The notes below the pieces were generated by a model. It made no database searches. It was not told the DNA's origin and saw only the letters and a list, made by a program, of their open reading frames with translations. 64,000 bases of DNA from Ensifer sp. IC4062. GTDB taxonomy: Bacteria; Pseudomonadota; Alphaproteobacteria; Rhizobiales; Rhizobiaceae. The position numbers were made by a program, and so were the translations under genes. Position 1 is the first letter of the stretch. Every line of letters begins with the position of its first letter. The stretch spans positions 124,001 to 188,000 of the forward strand of contig NZ_JADYVD010000001.1 in the NCBI RefSeq assembly GCF_020193575.1, in the 5' to 3' direction. This document shows, one piece after another, positions 44,893 to 53,597 of the stretch.

Positions 44893-45975
44893 CTACCCTA
44901 ATCTGACGATATGCTGGTCCCAGGCAACCGCGCTCGTGCGCTCCTCGAAGCGCCCGTTGTAGGAGGAGACGGCGAAGCCGTGCGCGGCCGTGGCGACGCC
45001 AGCGGCCTCCGTGACGAACTCCTCATTCAGGACAGCGCCTGTGCGGGCATCGAGCGTGACGGCGACATTGCCCTTCGGAGATGTCAGTCCGACGAGCCCT
45101 TCGCGACGGTTTACCGCGATGGCGCCGACATAGTTGGCGAGCGCCTCGGTCGTACGCTCAGGAAGTGTAAGGAAGGCAAGATCCTCACCGCGCGAGAAGT
45201 GGCCGACGAGTGGGGGCAGGTCGTTGCGCGGACCTTCGTATTGGCAGGCGAACCAAATCTCTCCATCGGCGCCGACATCCACGTGGCGCGTCGATAGCCG
45301 GCTAAGATCCTTCGGTAGCACGTGTTTTTCGATGAGCGCGCCCGTGACGGTGTCGACCAGCGTCAGACTCGGCTCCATATGGTCGAGATTGAGCTTGGTG
45401 CGGCCGAAGTCCGGATGGGTCTCGATGCCGCCGTTGGCGATCGCGAGCGTCCGCCGGTCGGCGGCAAGGGTCATGTCGTGCGGCCCAATGCCGTAGGTCG
45501 GAAATTCGCCGATCCGAGCAAATCCCCTCGTGCCGTCGTAAATGCCGATCATGCCGCGATTGGCGGAAAAGTCGTTCTCGGTCGCATAGAGCAAGCGCCC
45601 GTCGGCCGAAAAGCAACCGTGGCCGAAGAAGTGGCGGCCTTCGGCAGCTGTAATCACGACCGGTTCGGCGGCACCATCGGCCGAAAGGATCATCGCATAG
45701 GTGCCTGGCCGGCGGGCAAAGGCAACGGCTCGGCGGCTTTCCGGCGAGAAGGCCATGCCGTGAGCCCGCGCTGGCAACAGCGTCCGGTCGATGATTTCGC
45801 CCTCTTCCGTCAGGGTCGCGACGCCGTAGCTGCCGTCCGGCGCCATGAAGGCCGAGGCGAAGACGGCGTCCGATCTTTCAAGTGCGAAAGCGCCACGCGG
45901 AGTAAGCGTCGCCAGCCAGGCGGCGCCTGCCATTTTGACGAAGCTGCGTCGATCGATGAGTGGTTTCTCGGTCAT
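44893..45975 (-). CDS. DUF1513 protein, Tat-exported, seven-bladed propeller-like
   Basis: A 360-residue protein with a twin-arginine signal (DRRSFVKMAGAAWLATL). The rest is a DUF1513 beta-propeller: GHGCFSADGRLLYATENDF and YGIGPHDMTLAADRRTLAIA contain WD-like repeats. The family is found next to imelysin and di-heme DUF1111 genes and is thought to take part in periplasmic iron acquisition. It has no assigned activity. It is the last gene of this cluster, 71 bases after corA. Confidence 0.85.
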   Translation of the reverse strand: MTEKPLIDRRSFVKMAGAAWLATLTPRGAFALERSDAVFASAFMAPDGSYGVATLTEEGEIIDRTLLPARAHGMAFSPESRRAVAFARRPGTYAMILSADGAAEPVVITAAEGRHFFGHGCFSADGRLLYATENDFSANRGMIGIYDGTRGFARIGEFPTYGIGPHDMTLAADRRTLAIANGGIETHPDFGRTKLNLDHMEPSLTLVDTVTGALIEKHVLPKDLSRLSTRHVDVGADGEIWFACQYEGPRNDLPPLVGHFSRGEDLAFLTLPERTTEALANYVGAIAVNRREGLVGLTSPKGNVAVTLDARTGAVLNEEFVTEAAGVATAAHGFAVSSYNGRFEERTSAVAWDQHIVRLG

Positions 45976-46046
45976 GCGCGTCTTGCCATAAACGGGACGA
46001 CGTCGGCGGTGATGTTGCCGCCGACAGGGTTCAGCAGATTATCATC

Positions 46047-47036
46047 TCAGAGCCAGCCACGGCGTTTGAAGTAGAGGAACGGCAACAGCGCCGACAGCAC
46101 CATCATCGATAGCGCGTAGGGGTAGCCGAGTTGCCATTTCAGCTCCGGCATGACGTCGAAATTCATGCCGTAAACCGAGGCGACGAGCGTCGGCGGCAGG
46201 AACACGACCGCTGCGACCGAAAAGATCTTGATGATCTGGTTCTGCTCGAGATTGATGAGCCCCAGCGTCGCGTCGAGCAGGAAATTGATCTTGTTCGACA
46301 GGAACAGCGCGTGATCGCCGAGCGAGGTTGCATCGCGCTGGATCAGCTTGATCCGCTGCCGGCTCTCCTTGGCTGCCTTGCGCTGACCGTTTCCCTCAAT
46401 CGCGACGTGGTAGGCGACGAGTCTGCCGACGCTTACCAGGCTTTCACGGATGATCGTCAGCAGGTCGCCCTTCTGGCCGATCTGCTCGATCAGCGATTGC
46501 AGGTCGCGCGTCTTCTTGGTGGCGCTGGCGTTCGACTTGCGAAAGACCTCGCGCGAGATCGCATCGACCTCGTTGCCGGCGCGCTCCAGCGCGTCCGCTG
46601 TGCGATCGATCATCGCCTCGAGCAACCCCAGCATCACCAGTTCGCCCGTTTCGCACGCCGCGCCGTTCGGCCTCTGGATGCGGGTTGCATAGACTTGGAA
46701 CGGCTTCGGGTCGGCGTGGCGTACCGTGACGAGACTCGTTCCCTTGAGAATGAACGTCACCGGCACTTTTGCCGGATTGTCGCTGTCGAGTTTGGCCACG
46801 GCAGTCATCGTCATGAACTCGGCGCCGTCCTCCTGATAGAGGCGGTCGGAAAGCTCGATTTCCTGCATCTCGTCCCGTGTCGGGATCGCGATCGCCAGCC
46901 TCTCTTCGACGAGGCGTGTTTCCTCGGCGGAAGGATTGAAGAGGTCGAACCAGATCACCGGTTCCTGGGATGCCAGGCCGTTGAGGAGGTCGACGGGCGC
47001 GAGATGGTTGTTCTGGCCTTTGTAAATGCGCAGCAT
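46047..47036 (-). CDS. corA: CorA-type magnesium/divalent-cation channel
   Basis: A 329-residue protein. The long cytoplasmic domain ends in two helices, the first carrying the pore signature YGMNFD. The last residues are YFKRRGWL, also typical. CorA is a homopentameric channel for Mg2+ (some paralogues for Co2+, Ni2+ or Zn2+). The start MLRIYKGQNN at 47036 has GGAG 6 bases upstream; ATGs at 47048 and 47060 are alternatives. It lies between the imelysin and DUF1513 genes, an unusual neighbour. Confidence 0.93.
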   Translation of the reverse strand: MLRIYKGQNNHLAPVDLLNGLASQEPVIWFDLFNPSAEETRLVEERLAIAIPTRDEMQEIELSDRLYQEDGAEFMTMTAVAKLDSDNPAKVPVTFILKGTSLVTVRHADPKPFQVYATRIQRPNGAACETGELVMLGLLEAMIDRTADALERAGNEVDAISREVFRKSNASATKKTRDLQSLIEQIGQKGDLLTIIRESLVSVGRLVAYHVAIEGNGQRKAAKESRQRIKLIQRDATSLGDHALFLSNKINFLLDATLGLINLEQNQIIKIFSVAAVVFLPPTLVASVYGMNFDVMPELKWQLGYPYALSMMVLSALLPFLYFKRRGWL

Positions 47037-47267
47037 GTGGGGCTCCATGAGGCGAGTCATCCGACCGCCTGGAGCCCTGATCAATCAGGACCGGACGGCC
47101 GTGAGCGTGAAGGCTCGACTTCGACTGTCGGGGTTCATTCCGGTTGATCCTTGGTAGGTGAAACATGCCCGCGACGGCGGACACGAATTGCGCTTTGCGC
47201 CCAAAAGCGCGGCTTGTCAACCGCCGGCCGGCGGGGCCTCTTCACGTTGCCGTGTCAACCTGCCAGG

Positions 47268-48395
47268 TCAATCGCCGTCGGCAAAGGAAAAACCGGCTCC
47301 GAGGCCGATGGCGCCGCCGAATTCGCGATTGAAGCGATCGAGGAGGTCAGCAGTGTTGAGCGTGATGAAGTCGAGCGTGGTGCGCCGGTTCTCGTCCACC
47401 AGCGCCGCGTCGATCGGTCCCTCGATGCCGTCCGCGGCGCGGATCAGGACCTTGAAGAGGAAATTGATCGAGCCGGCGATCGAGCGGCTGTCGGCTGGAA
47501 GCAGGCTTTCCATGCCGGCCGTATTGAAGAGCAGGTGCAGGGCCCGCAAATTCGCGGAAATGGACGGCATCGTATTGACCGAACGCCAGTAGATGGCGAG
47601 CCTTGGACGGCCCTTGTCGGACTTTCCGTCGGCCGCGCCGGCATAGAAGGGCCGCAGCCGTTGGTCCTTCACCATCTCGATGCTGTGGACGAGAACGCCG
47701 AGGAGCTCGGTTGCGGCTTCCTTGTTGTCGCGGAAGAGCGGATTGTCGGGACCGGGCTTCTTCCAGGCCGCCTGGATTCCGTCCGGCCTTTCCCATTCGG
47801 CAAGGATCTCGCGCGCGATCGCCCGCAGGTTTTCCGATATCGCGACGCCGTAGCGGCAGCGAAAGGCTCCGTCCTTTCCGGCAAGCGTTTCTGCCCCGGT
47901 GCCGTAGAGTACGTATTCGAGCGCGCCGAGGCCTTGGACAGCGACGCTTTTTTTCTTGAGGCTTTCTACCTGCGTTGCGCTTTCGTCTTCCTTGGCAAGA
48001 ATCGCCTGCACCTGCTTGAGACCGGTGCTCTTGCGGTCGGGATAAAAGAGGAAGCGCTCGAAGCGGTTCTGTTCCAGGGCCGGGCCGAGGCGGATGATCT
48101 CGATCGCCGACCATCTCTGTACCACGCCCGAAAAGGCCGAGCGGGAGGCCTCTAGCGCCGCGGCCGAAGGTGCCTCGCAAAGCGCGGCGCTCGTTTCCGC
48201 AAGCTCGACCGTCGCCTCCGCGAGGCGGCGATAGCCGGGGATGATGAAGCCGTCTACGGCCTTTGCCATGACGCCCGGCACGGCGGCCTCGTCGACGACG
48301 CGCGGCGAGAGCGCTTCACCTTCTTGCGCGGCCGTCGGAGTGGCGATGGCCGCGACTAGGGTGATGGCCAGGACAAGGGGAAGGCTCGGGCGCAT
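47268..48395 (-). CDS. Imelysin-family periplasmic protein (second imelysin)
   Basis: A 375-residue protein with a signal peptide (SLPLVLAITLVAAIATPTAA, residues 4-23). It has the imelysin helical-bundle fold: AFSGVVQRWSAIEIIRLGPA, VQGLGALEYVLYG and the long C-terminal helices. The usual GxHxxE motif reads G155-L-G157-A-L-E160, so the metal-ligand His is missing. Its ATG (48395-48393) overlaps the TGA of the DUF1111 gene by one base. It probably works beside the first imelysin in periplasmic iron handling. Confidence 0.85.
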   Translation of the reverse strand: MRPSLPLVLAITLVAAIATPTAAQEGEALSPRVVDEAAVPGVMAKAVDGFIIPGYRRLAEATVELAETSAALCEAPSAAALEASRSAFSGVVQRWSAIEIIRLGPALEQNRFERFLFYPDRKSTGLKQVQAILAKEDESATQVESLKKKSVAVQGLGALEYVLYGTGAETLAGKDGAFRCRYGVAISENLRAIAREILAEWERPDGIQAAWKKPGPDNPLFRDNKEAATELLGVLVHSIEMVKDQRLRPFYAGAADGKSDKGRPRLAIYWRSVNTMPSISANLRALHLLFNTAGMESLLPADSRSIAGSINFLFKVLIRAADGIEGPIDAALVDENRRTTLDFITLNTADLLDRFNREFGGAIGLGAGFSFADGD

Positions 48396-50254
48396 CAGAG
48401 TGACTCCAGGAATGTGATCAGGGCCTTTCGATCGTCCTTCGGCAGCGCGGCGAAGGCGTTGCGAGCCTTTTCCGCTTCACCGCCGTGCCAAAGGATGGCC
48501 TCCGCAAGATTACGGGCGCGGCCATCGTGAAGGAAGAAAGTGTGGCCGCTGACGGTTTGCGTAAGTCCGATCCCCCAGAGCGGCGGCGTGCGCCACTCGC
48601 GGCTGTCGGCGACGCCGACTTGCTGGCCGTCGGCAAGAGCTTCGCCCATATCGTGCAGCAGGAAATCCGAATAGGGCCAGATCAACTGGAACGCCTGCTC
48701 CTTGTGCGATGCATCGCGCCGGGTCACGAATTTCGGCGCATGGCAGCCCGTGCATCCGGACTCGTAGAAAAGCCGCTTCCCTCTCAAGGTCTCCGGAAAG
48801 CTCGCTTTGCGACGGGCGGGCACGGCCAGGTTGGAGGCATAGAACGTCACGAGGCCAAGCACCGGATCGGGCGCCTCGACGGGGCCGAGCCGTTCCTGAA
48901 CGCCGGTCGGAAACGCCCGGCAGCCGGTCTGCGCCTCGGTGCAATCGCCATGGCTACGGTCGTCGTCCGGGCTGGATAGGCCGATGTCGATGGCGAAGGC
49001 GTCGGCGGTCTGTCGTCGGAGCGTCGGGCTTTGGGCCTTCCAGCCGAAACGGCCAAGCATCATGGTTCCGGTTTTGGCGTCGCGGATAAGCGCAGGCCGC
49101 CCGCTGATACCGTCTCGGTCGCGGTCTTCCGGATCTGCGAGCGCGAAAATGTCGGCCTCGTGGATCGTCTCGATCAGTCCGAGACCGATCATCGGGGAAG
49201 CGACGCGCGGTGAAAGCGTCGTTGTCGGATCGAGCGGACCATAGCCGAGGCCGGCGATCGTGTAATGCGGCTTGCGCAGGGAAACCGTCTCGCCGCCCGC
49301 AAGCCTCACCCGCTCTTCCGTATACGTGATCGCTACGCGCCCTTCGGCTGCAAGCCCCGGCACGGCACTGTCCTGAAGTTGCGCACCGTAGACGGGATCG
49401 GGAAAATTGAGCGCGGTATGGGAGGCGATCATCTCCCGTTCGGCATCGTCGCGCGGCGCACGCGCAAGGCGGTAGAACATCGACATTGAGTCGGACGCCC
49501 CTTCCGGCGGTCGGCCGCGTCCGTCGCGGGGATGACAGCTCTCGCAGGAGCGGGCGTTGTAGAGCGGACCGAGCCCGTCGGAGGCTTGGGTGGAGGAGGG
49601 CGACGAAACCCAGAGCTTCTCGAAGAGCGCCTTGCCGAGCTTGAAGTTCTGCTCAGCCTCGAAGGGCAGGTTCGCCGAAAACTGGGAGAAGACTTGCCGA
49701 TCGACCGGCGCAATCGTCGTTGCGGCGCCGGCGGAAAGGGCCTCGAATTGTTCCGCCTTGGAGAAATCCGTCGTCGGCCGGGTGACGGTCCGCACGCGCG
49801 CGCGGTCGTGCTCGGAAAGGTCTTCGCGTTCGGGGCGGCACCCCCCTCTGCCCTGCCGGGCATCTCCCCCACAAGGGGGGAGATCGGCAAGGGGTGATGC
49901 CCCACTCAACCCATTAACCTGCGGGTGTGCCGTTGAATTAACCTGCACGGGGGCCGTTGAATTCGATCCCGGCCTGCGCGCGGTTACTGTCGGGCAAGGC
50001 TTTACCTCCGGCCGATCTCCCTCCTTGTGGGGGAGATGCCCGGCAGGGCAGAGGGGGGTGCCCACACCCGCGCCCCCGCTTTCAGCCGTTGCAACCTGAT
50101 TGGCTTCCGCCTTAGCGACGAGATTTGCATCGCCTCCCATCGCCGCTGCGGTGAGACCGAGAGCGGCGAGCGGCAGCGCTAGGAGGCGGGACGTCACATG
50201 CATTGGACTTGGGCCGGGCCGCACCTTTTGGAAGCGGCCCGCCTTTCGGCTCAT
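48395..50254 (-). CDS. Di-heme DUF1111 oxidoreductase with repeat-derived insert
   Basis: A protein of up to 619 residues. Heme-binding CxxCH motifs are CESCH (237-241) and CTGCH (501-505), so it is a di-heme periplasmic c-type oxidoreductase of the DUF1111 family. The start at 50254 overlaps the stop of the first imelysin by 4 bp; ATG 50203 (MHVTSRLLALPLAALGL) begins the signal peptide proper. Residues about 65-140 have no family likeness and come from a repeat element at 49837-50062. It probably oxidises iron or a thiol together with the imelysins. Confidence 0.85.
   Translation of the reverse strand: MSRKAGRFQKVRPGPSPMHVTSRLLALPLAALGLTAAAMGGDANLVAKAEANQVATAESGGAGVGTPLCPAGHLPHKEGDRPEVKPCPTVTARRPGSNSTAPVQVNSTAHPQVNGLSGASPLADLPPCGGDARQGRGGCRPEREDLSEHDRARVRTVTRPTTDFSKAEQFEALSAGAATTIAPVDRQVFSQFSANLPFEAEQNFKLGKALFEKLWVSSPSSTQASDGLGPLYNARSCESCHPRDGRGRPPEGASDSMSMFYRLARAPRDDAEREMIASHTALNFPDPVYGAQLQDSAVPGLAAEGRVAITYTEERVRLAGGETVSLRKPHYTIAGLGYGPLDPTTTLSPRVASPMIGLGLIETIHEADIFALADPEDRDRDGISGRPALIRDAKTGTMMLGRFGWKAQSPTLRRQTADAFAIDIGLSSPDDDRSHGDCTEAQTGCRAFPTGVQERLGPVEAPDPVLGLVTFYASNLAVPARRKASFPETLRGKRLFYESGCTGCHAPKFVTRRDASHKEQAFQLIWPYSDFLLHDMGEALADGQQVGVADSREWRTPPLWGIGLTQTVSGHTFFLHDGRARNLAEAILWHGGEAEKARNAFAALPKDDRKALITFLESL
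49837..50062. repeat. 52-bp inverted repeat pair inside the DUF1111 gene
   Basis: Arms at 49837-49888 and 50011-50062 are inverted copies matching at 51 of 52 positions; each begins or ends with GGCACCCCCCTCTGCC. Each arm carries a smaller hairpin (ATCTCCCCC... GGGGGAGAT). The 122 bases between contain a 24-bp tandem repeat (TTAACCTGC... GCCGTTGAA twice). The whole keeps the reading frame open. Confidence 0.9.
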
Positions 50255-51531
50255 TGGAAGACGGCGCTAGGATTATCCAGGCTGTCGGAACCTTCAAGCT
50301 CGATCGTGCCGAGATCGAGTGACGCGATGACGCGTTCGACGGTCTTCGCCTGCGCGATCAGGCCGTCGATAGCGGCCTGCACGGTGGCGTTACCCTCCGC
50401 ATTGCCTTCGCCGATCATCTGGTCATAGGCCTCGACCGTTTCGGCGCGCTTCGCCACGGCCTGCATCTTTTCGACAGTGGCCGCAAGGTTGTCCTTCAGT
50501 TCCTTGTCCAGCGCCGCGTCCTTCGCCGCAACGAGTTCGGAAAGCGAGGGACCGGTGAGCTTCGTGCCGTCGACCCGGGTATATTCGCCGGTATAGGCGG
50601 ACTGGATGCCGATCGCGTCATGGAGATGCGAGTTGTGCGTGTTGTCCGAGAAGCAATCGTGCTCTTCTTCCGGATCATGCAGAAGCAGGCCGAGCTTCAT
50701 GCGCTCGCCGGCCAGTTCCCCGTAGGAAAGCGAGCCCATGCCGGTGAGGATGGCGGTGAGGCCGGCCTTAGGATCGGCTTCGACCGCCTTTGTGGCGGCG
50801 CCCTCCGGCGTCCAATTCGCGACCATCTCCTTGAGATCGGAAACGAGCAGGCTCGTGGCTGCCTTCAGGTAGGCGGCGCGGCGATCGCAGTTGCCGTTCG
50901 TGCAGGCCTTGGTGTCGAAGTCGGTGTAGGAACGGCTGCCGGCGCCCGGACCGGTGCCGTTCAGGTCCTGTCCCCAGAGTAGGAATTCGATCGCGTGGTA
51001 TCCGGTCGCGACGTTCGCCTCGATGCCACCAGCTTCCTGCAGCGTCCCGGACAGGAGTTCGGGCGAGATGTTCGTCGCGTCGACGTCCTTGCCGTCGATC
51101 TTGATCGTCTTGTTGGCGATCACGTTGGCGACGAAAAGGGCGTTCTCGTCGCTTTCCGTGCCATAGCTCTGATCGACATAGTCGATCAGGCCCTCGTCGA
51201 GCGGCCAGGCGTTCACCTTGCCTTCCCACTCATCGACGATCGTATTGCCGAAACGATAGACCTCGGTTTCCTGATAGGGGTTGCGCGCCTTTAGCCAGGC
51301 TTCACGCGCGGCCTTCAAGGTCTCTTCGCTCGGGGTTGCGATCAGCGCGTCGACGGCCTTGTCGAGTGCTTCGGCCCTCGTCAGGGCGTCTTCGTATTTG
51401 GCGTGGGCAACGGCAGCATAGTGCTTGACGACCGCAGCGGCGTCGGTGGCGGCATTCGCCGGTTGCAAGGCCAGTACAGACGTTGCCGTCATGAGCGCCA
51501 GCGCGGCAGCGCGGATGAAATTCTTGGTCAC
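50251..51531 (-). CDS. Imelysin-family iron-regulated protein (IrpA/ICMP-like)
   Basis: A 426-residue periplasmic protein with a signal peptide (residues 1-27, cleaved after PANA). The imelysin metal motif is G177-Y-H179-A-I-E182 within GYHAIEFLLWGQD. The family (IrpA, EfeO-related, insulin-cleaving membrane protease) is iron-responsive and is thought to bind iron or haem. The start is GTG at 51531, giving MTKNFIRAAA, with AAGGAGAG upstream. It heads the imelysin-DUF1111-imelysin operon. Confidence 0.9.
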   Translation of the reverse strand: MTKNFIRAAALALMTATSVLALQPANAATDAAAVVKHYAAVAHAKYEDALTRAEALDKAVDALIATPSEETLKAAREAWLKARNPYQETEVYRFGNTIVDEWEGKVNAWPLDEGLIDYVDQSYGTESDENALFVANVIANKTIKIDGKDVDATNISPELLSGTLQEAGGIEANVATGYHAIEFLLWGQDLNGTGPGAGSRSYTDFDTKACTNGNCDRRAAYLKAATSLLVSDLKEMVANWTPEGAATKAVEADPKAGLTAILTGMGSLSYGELAGERMKLGLLLHDPEEEHDCFSDNTHNSHLHDAIGIQSAYTGEYTRVDGTKLTGPSLSELVAAKDAALDKELKDNLAATVEKMQAVAKRAETVEAYDQMIGEGNAEGNATVQAAIDGLIAQAKTVERVIASLDLGTIELEGSDSLDNPSAVFQ

Positions 51532-51549
51532 GACCCTCTCCTTTGCTCT

Positions 51550-51653
51550 CCTGCAGCGCCGCGCGTCCCAATGAGGCGCACAAAGGTCGCTGTAGCACTT
51601 TGCATCGCTGCAGGTTCTACCCTTCAATCGGGTCCGGTTAGGAAACATGCAGT
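51550..51653 (+). repeat. Structured ~100-bp dispersed repeat, copy 3
   Basis: It reads CTGCAGCGCCGCGCGTCCCA, CGCTGTAGCACTTTGCATCG and GGTTAGGAAACATGCAG. It is the most diverged of the four copies and lies in the leader of the first imelysin gene. Confidence 0.75.
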
Positions 51654-51694
51654 GGGCGGCGAGCCAACGTCTCGGAGCCCGCAAAAGCCCTCAT

Positions 51695-51749
51695 GTCATG
51701 GACCAAAAGTAAACTTGTGTCAAAGTGTATAGTTTAGAACGGTTTCAAT
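51695..51749 (-). promoter_or_regulatory. Promoter region of the imelysin operon with ICE-like half-palindrome
   Basis: On the minus strand, TTGACA (51723-51718) with a 17-base spacer leads to a weak CATGAC box. Just upstream, at 51733-51749, TTTAGAA is paired with a degenerate second half, resembling one half of an Irr ICE box. The -35 is perfect; the -10 and the regulator are uncertain. Confidence 0.4.
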
Positions 51750-51794
51750 CTTTTCGCGGGCGCACGTGCCGAAACACCGGCCGGCGATCTGGCG

Positions 51795-53084
51795 CTAGCT
51801 CCTTCGGCCCATAAGGCAGAAGAAGAAGCCGTCGGTTCCCGTCGAAGCGGGCGTCAGCGTAACCGTCTTCATGTCGGCCGACCACGGCTGTGGCTTATCG
51901 GTGCCGAAGAGGGCCGCCCATGTGTCGGCGGCCGAGACGATCTCGAATTCCGGATTCTCGTCGCAGAAACCATAGACCTGCGACTCGTTCTCCTCGGGAA
52001 GCACCGAGCAGGTCACGTAGATCAGATGTCCGCCTGGCCGAACGAAGTGGGCGGCGCTTGCAAGCGCTTCCTCCTGCTGCGCCAGCCTCTCCTCCAGGTT
52101 CTTTTGCGTAAGCCGCCATTTCGTGTCCGGGCGGCGCCGCCAGGTGCCGGTCCCGGTGCACGGCGCATCCACGAGCACGCGATCGAAGCGCCCGGCAAGC
52201 GGCGCCAGCGATTCCGCCGATTCATGCACCTGCACATTGCGGGTGCCGGCGCGCTTCAGCCGTTCGATGATCGGCGCCAGCCGCTTGCGATCGGCATCGT
52301 AGGCATGCACTTGGCCCTTGTTGTTCATCGCTGCCGACATGGCGAGCGTCTTGCCGCCGCCGCCGGCGCAGTAGTCGAGCACCTGCTCGCCTTCCCGCGG
52401 GAAAACGAGATCGGCGACGATCTGCGAGCCCTCGTCCTGAACTTCGAACCAGCCCTTCTGGAACGAGATCTCCGCCGTGACGTTCGGAAGGCGCGAAGCG
52501 CCTTCACCGGCCGGGATGCGCACCCCGTGGCGCGCGATCGTAGCCGGTTCGGCGCCGCTGCGTTCGAGCGCCTTCAATACCTTGTCACGGCTCGCCTTCA
52601 ACGTGTTGACGCGCAGGTCCAGTGTCGGCCGCCCGGCAAGCGCCTGGGCCTCCTCGAGCCAGTGGTCGGAGAAGTTCTCCTCGAAAGAGGGCTGCGTCCA
52701 CTCCGGAATATCTGCCTGCACATGCTTGGGGGCATCTTCAAGCCGGCGCCCGGCAAAGGCCATCATCATTTCCGCTGAAGGCGCCTCGGGCGCGAACTTG
52801 TCGTAGGCGAGCTCCGCAGCAAGCGTCTCGGGGGTGAAGCCCCATTGCCGATACATGACCGCATGGCCAAGCGCTGCGGCACTGTCGCTGTCCATAAGAT
52901 AGGCGTGGGAGAGCTTCATCCGCAGCGCGTCGTAGACGATGTTGCCGATGGCGGCACGGTCGCCCGAGCCGGCGAAGCGGTGCGAAAGGCCCCAGTCCTT
53001 GAGTGCGTCGGCGACGGGACGCTTCCGTTTCTCTATGTCGTCAAGAACCTCAATGGCTCCGGCGAGCCTTCCGCCCAATCGCAT
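51795..53084 (-). CDS. RsmB/NOP-family RNA (cytosine-5) methyltransferase
   Basis: A 429-residue protein. An N-terminal NusB-like helical region (GRLAGAIEVLDDIEKRKRPV; NIVYDALR) is followed by a Rossmann methyltransferase. The SAM motif is VLDYCAGGGGKTLAMSAAM, and the two catalytic cysteines are in VDAPCTGTGTWRR and YVTCSVLPEENE. It is probably the 16S rRNA m5C967 enzyme or a paralogue. The start at 53084 is preferred to 53183. The RlpA-like gene is 138 bases upstream. Confidence 0.9.
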   Translation of the reverse strand: MRLGGRLAGAIEVLDDIEKRKRPVADALKDWGLSHRFAGSGDRAAIGNIVYDALRMKLSHAYLMDSDSAAALGHAVMYRQWGFTPETLAAELAYDKFAPEAPSAEMMMAFAGRRLEDAPKHVQADIPEWTQPSFEENFSDHWLEEAQALAGRPTLDLRVNTLKASRDKVLKALERSGAEPATIARHGVRIPAGEGASRLPNVTAEISFQKGWFEVQDEGSQIVADLVFPREGEQVLDYCAGGGGKTLAMSAAMNNKGQVHAYDADRKRLAPIIERLKRAGTRNVQVHESAESLAPLAGRFDRVLVDAPCTGTGTWRRRPDTKWRLTQKNLEERLAQQEEALASAAHFVRPGGHLIYVTCSVLPEENESQVYGFCDENPEFEIVSAADTWAALFGTDKPQPWSADMKTVTLTPASTGTDGFFFCLMGRRS

Positions 53085-53181
53085 CTTCGATGAACTCCTT
53101 TTTCGCCGTGGTAGCGGCGATGACACCGAAGAGCAAGTCGGAAGCGGTAGAAATGGAGGGGGACTGGTAGTCTCCATAAGC

Positions 53182-53210
53182 AAATCCGCCCGGAGCGAAA
53201 ATCGGGCGGA
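53182..53210 (-). terminator. Terminator of the RlpA-like gene
   Basis: On the minus strand, TCCGCCCG pairs with CGGGCGGA and is followed by TTTGCTT. Confidence 0.7.
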
Positions 53211-53222
53211 AGTATTGGCGGA

Positions 53223-53597
53223 TCAGGAATTGATGACCTGGTAACAGATGCTGGCGGTTCCCGAGCGGATCATGCCGATTTGCGAGGCGGCGGCCTTCGA
53301 CAGATCAAGCACCCGGCCGCGAATGAACGGGCCGCGATCGTTGATCCGGACGACGACTGTCTTGCCGTTGCGCTTGTTGGTGACCGCGACCTTCGTGCCG
53401 AATTTGAGGCTGCGGTGGGCGGCCGTGAGGCGTGCGGCGTTCATTCTTTCGCCGGACGCGGTCTTGGAAGTCAGTGCGTACCAGGATGCACCGCCGCAAG
53501 CGGACCCTGCTGCCTGACTATCGGATGCCGAGACCAACCCCATCCCGACGGTGAATAGCACTGCTGCGGCAGCAGTCTTAATGTTCGCTGGTTTCAA
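53223..53597 (-). CDS. RlpA-like septal ring lytic transglycosylase, short form
   Basis: A 124-residue exported protein. A signal peptide runs to about residue 29 ([16 protein letters not shown]). The double-psi beta-barrel domain is almost complete: [20 protein letters not shown], the conserved RxL...[14 protein letters not shown] and [20 protein letters not shown], whose His and Asp form the catalytic centre. There is no SPOR domain, so septal recruitment must come another way. The start is probably TTG at 53597, preceded by GGGGGT. Confidence 0.85.
   Translation of the reverse strand: MKPANIKTAAAAVLFTVGMGLVSASDSQAAGSACGGASWYALTSKTASGERMNAARLTAAHRSLKFGTKVAVTNKRNGKTVVVRINDRGPFIRGRVLDLSKAAASQIGMIRSGTASICYQVINS

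Noticed and set aside
49837-50062. A CRISPR-like array from the repeated arms and 24-bp units
   Set aside because: There are only two inverted arms and one tandem pair inside a gene; there is no regular spacer pattern and no cas gene.
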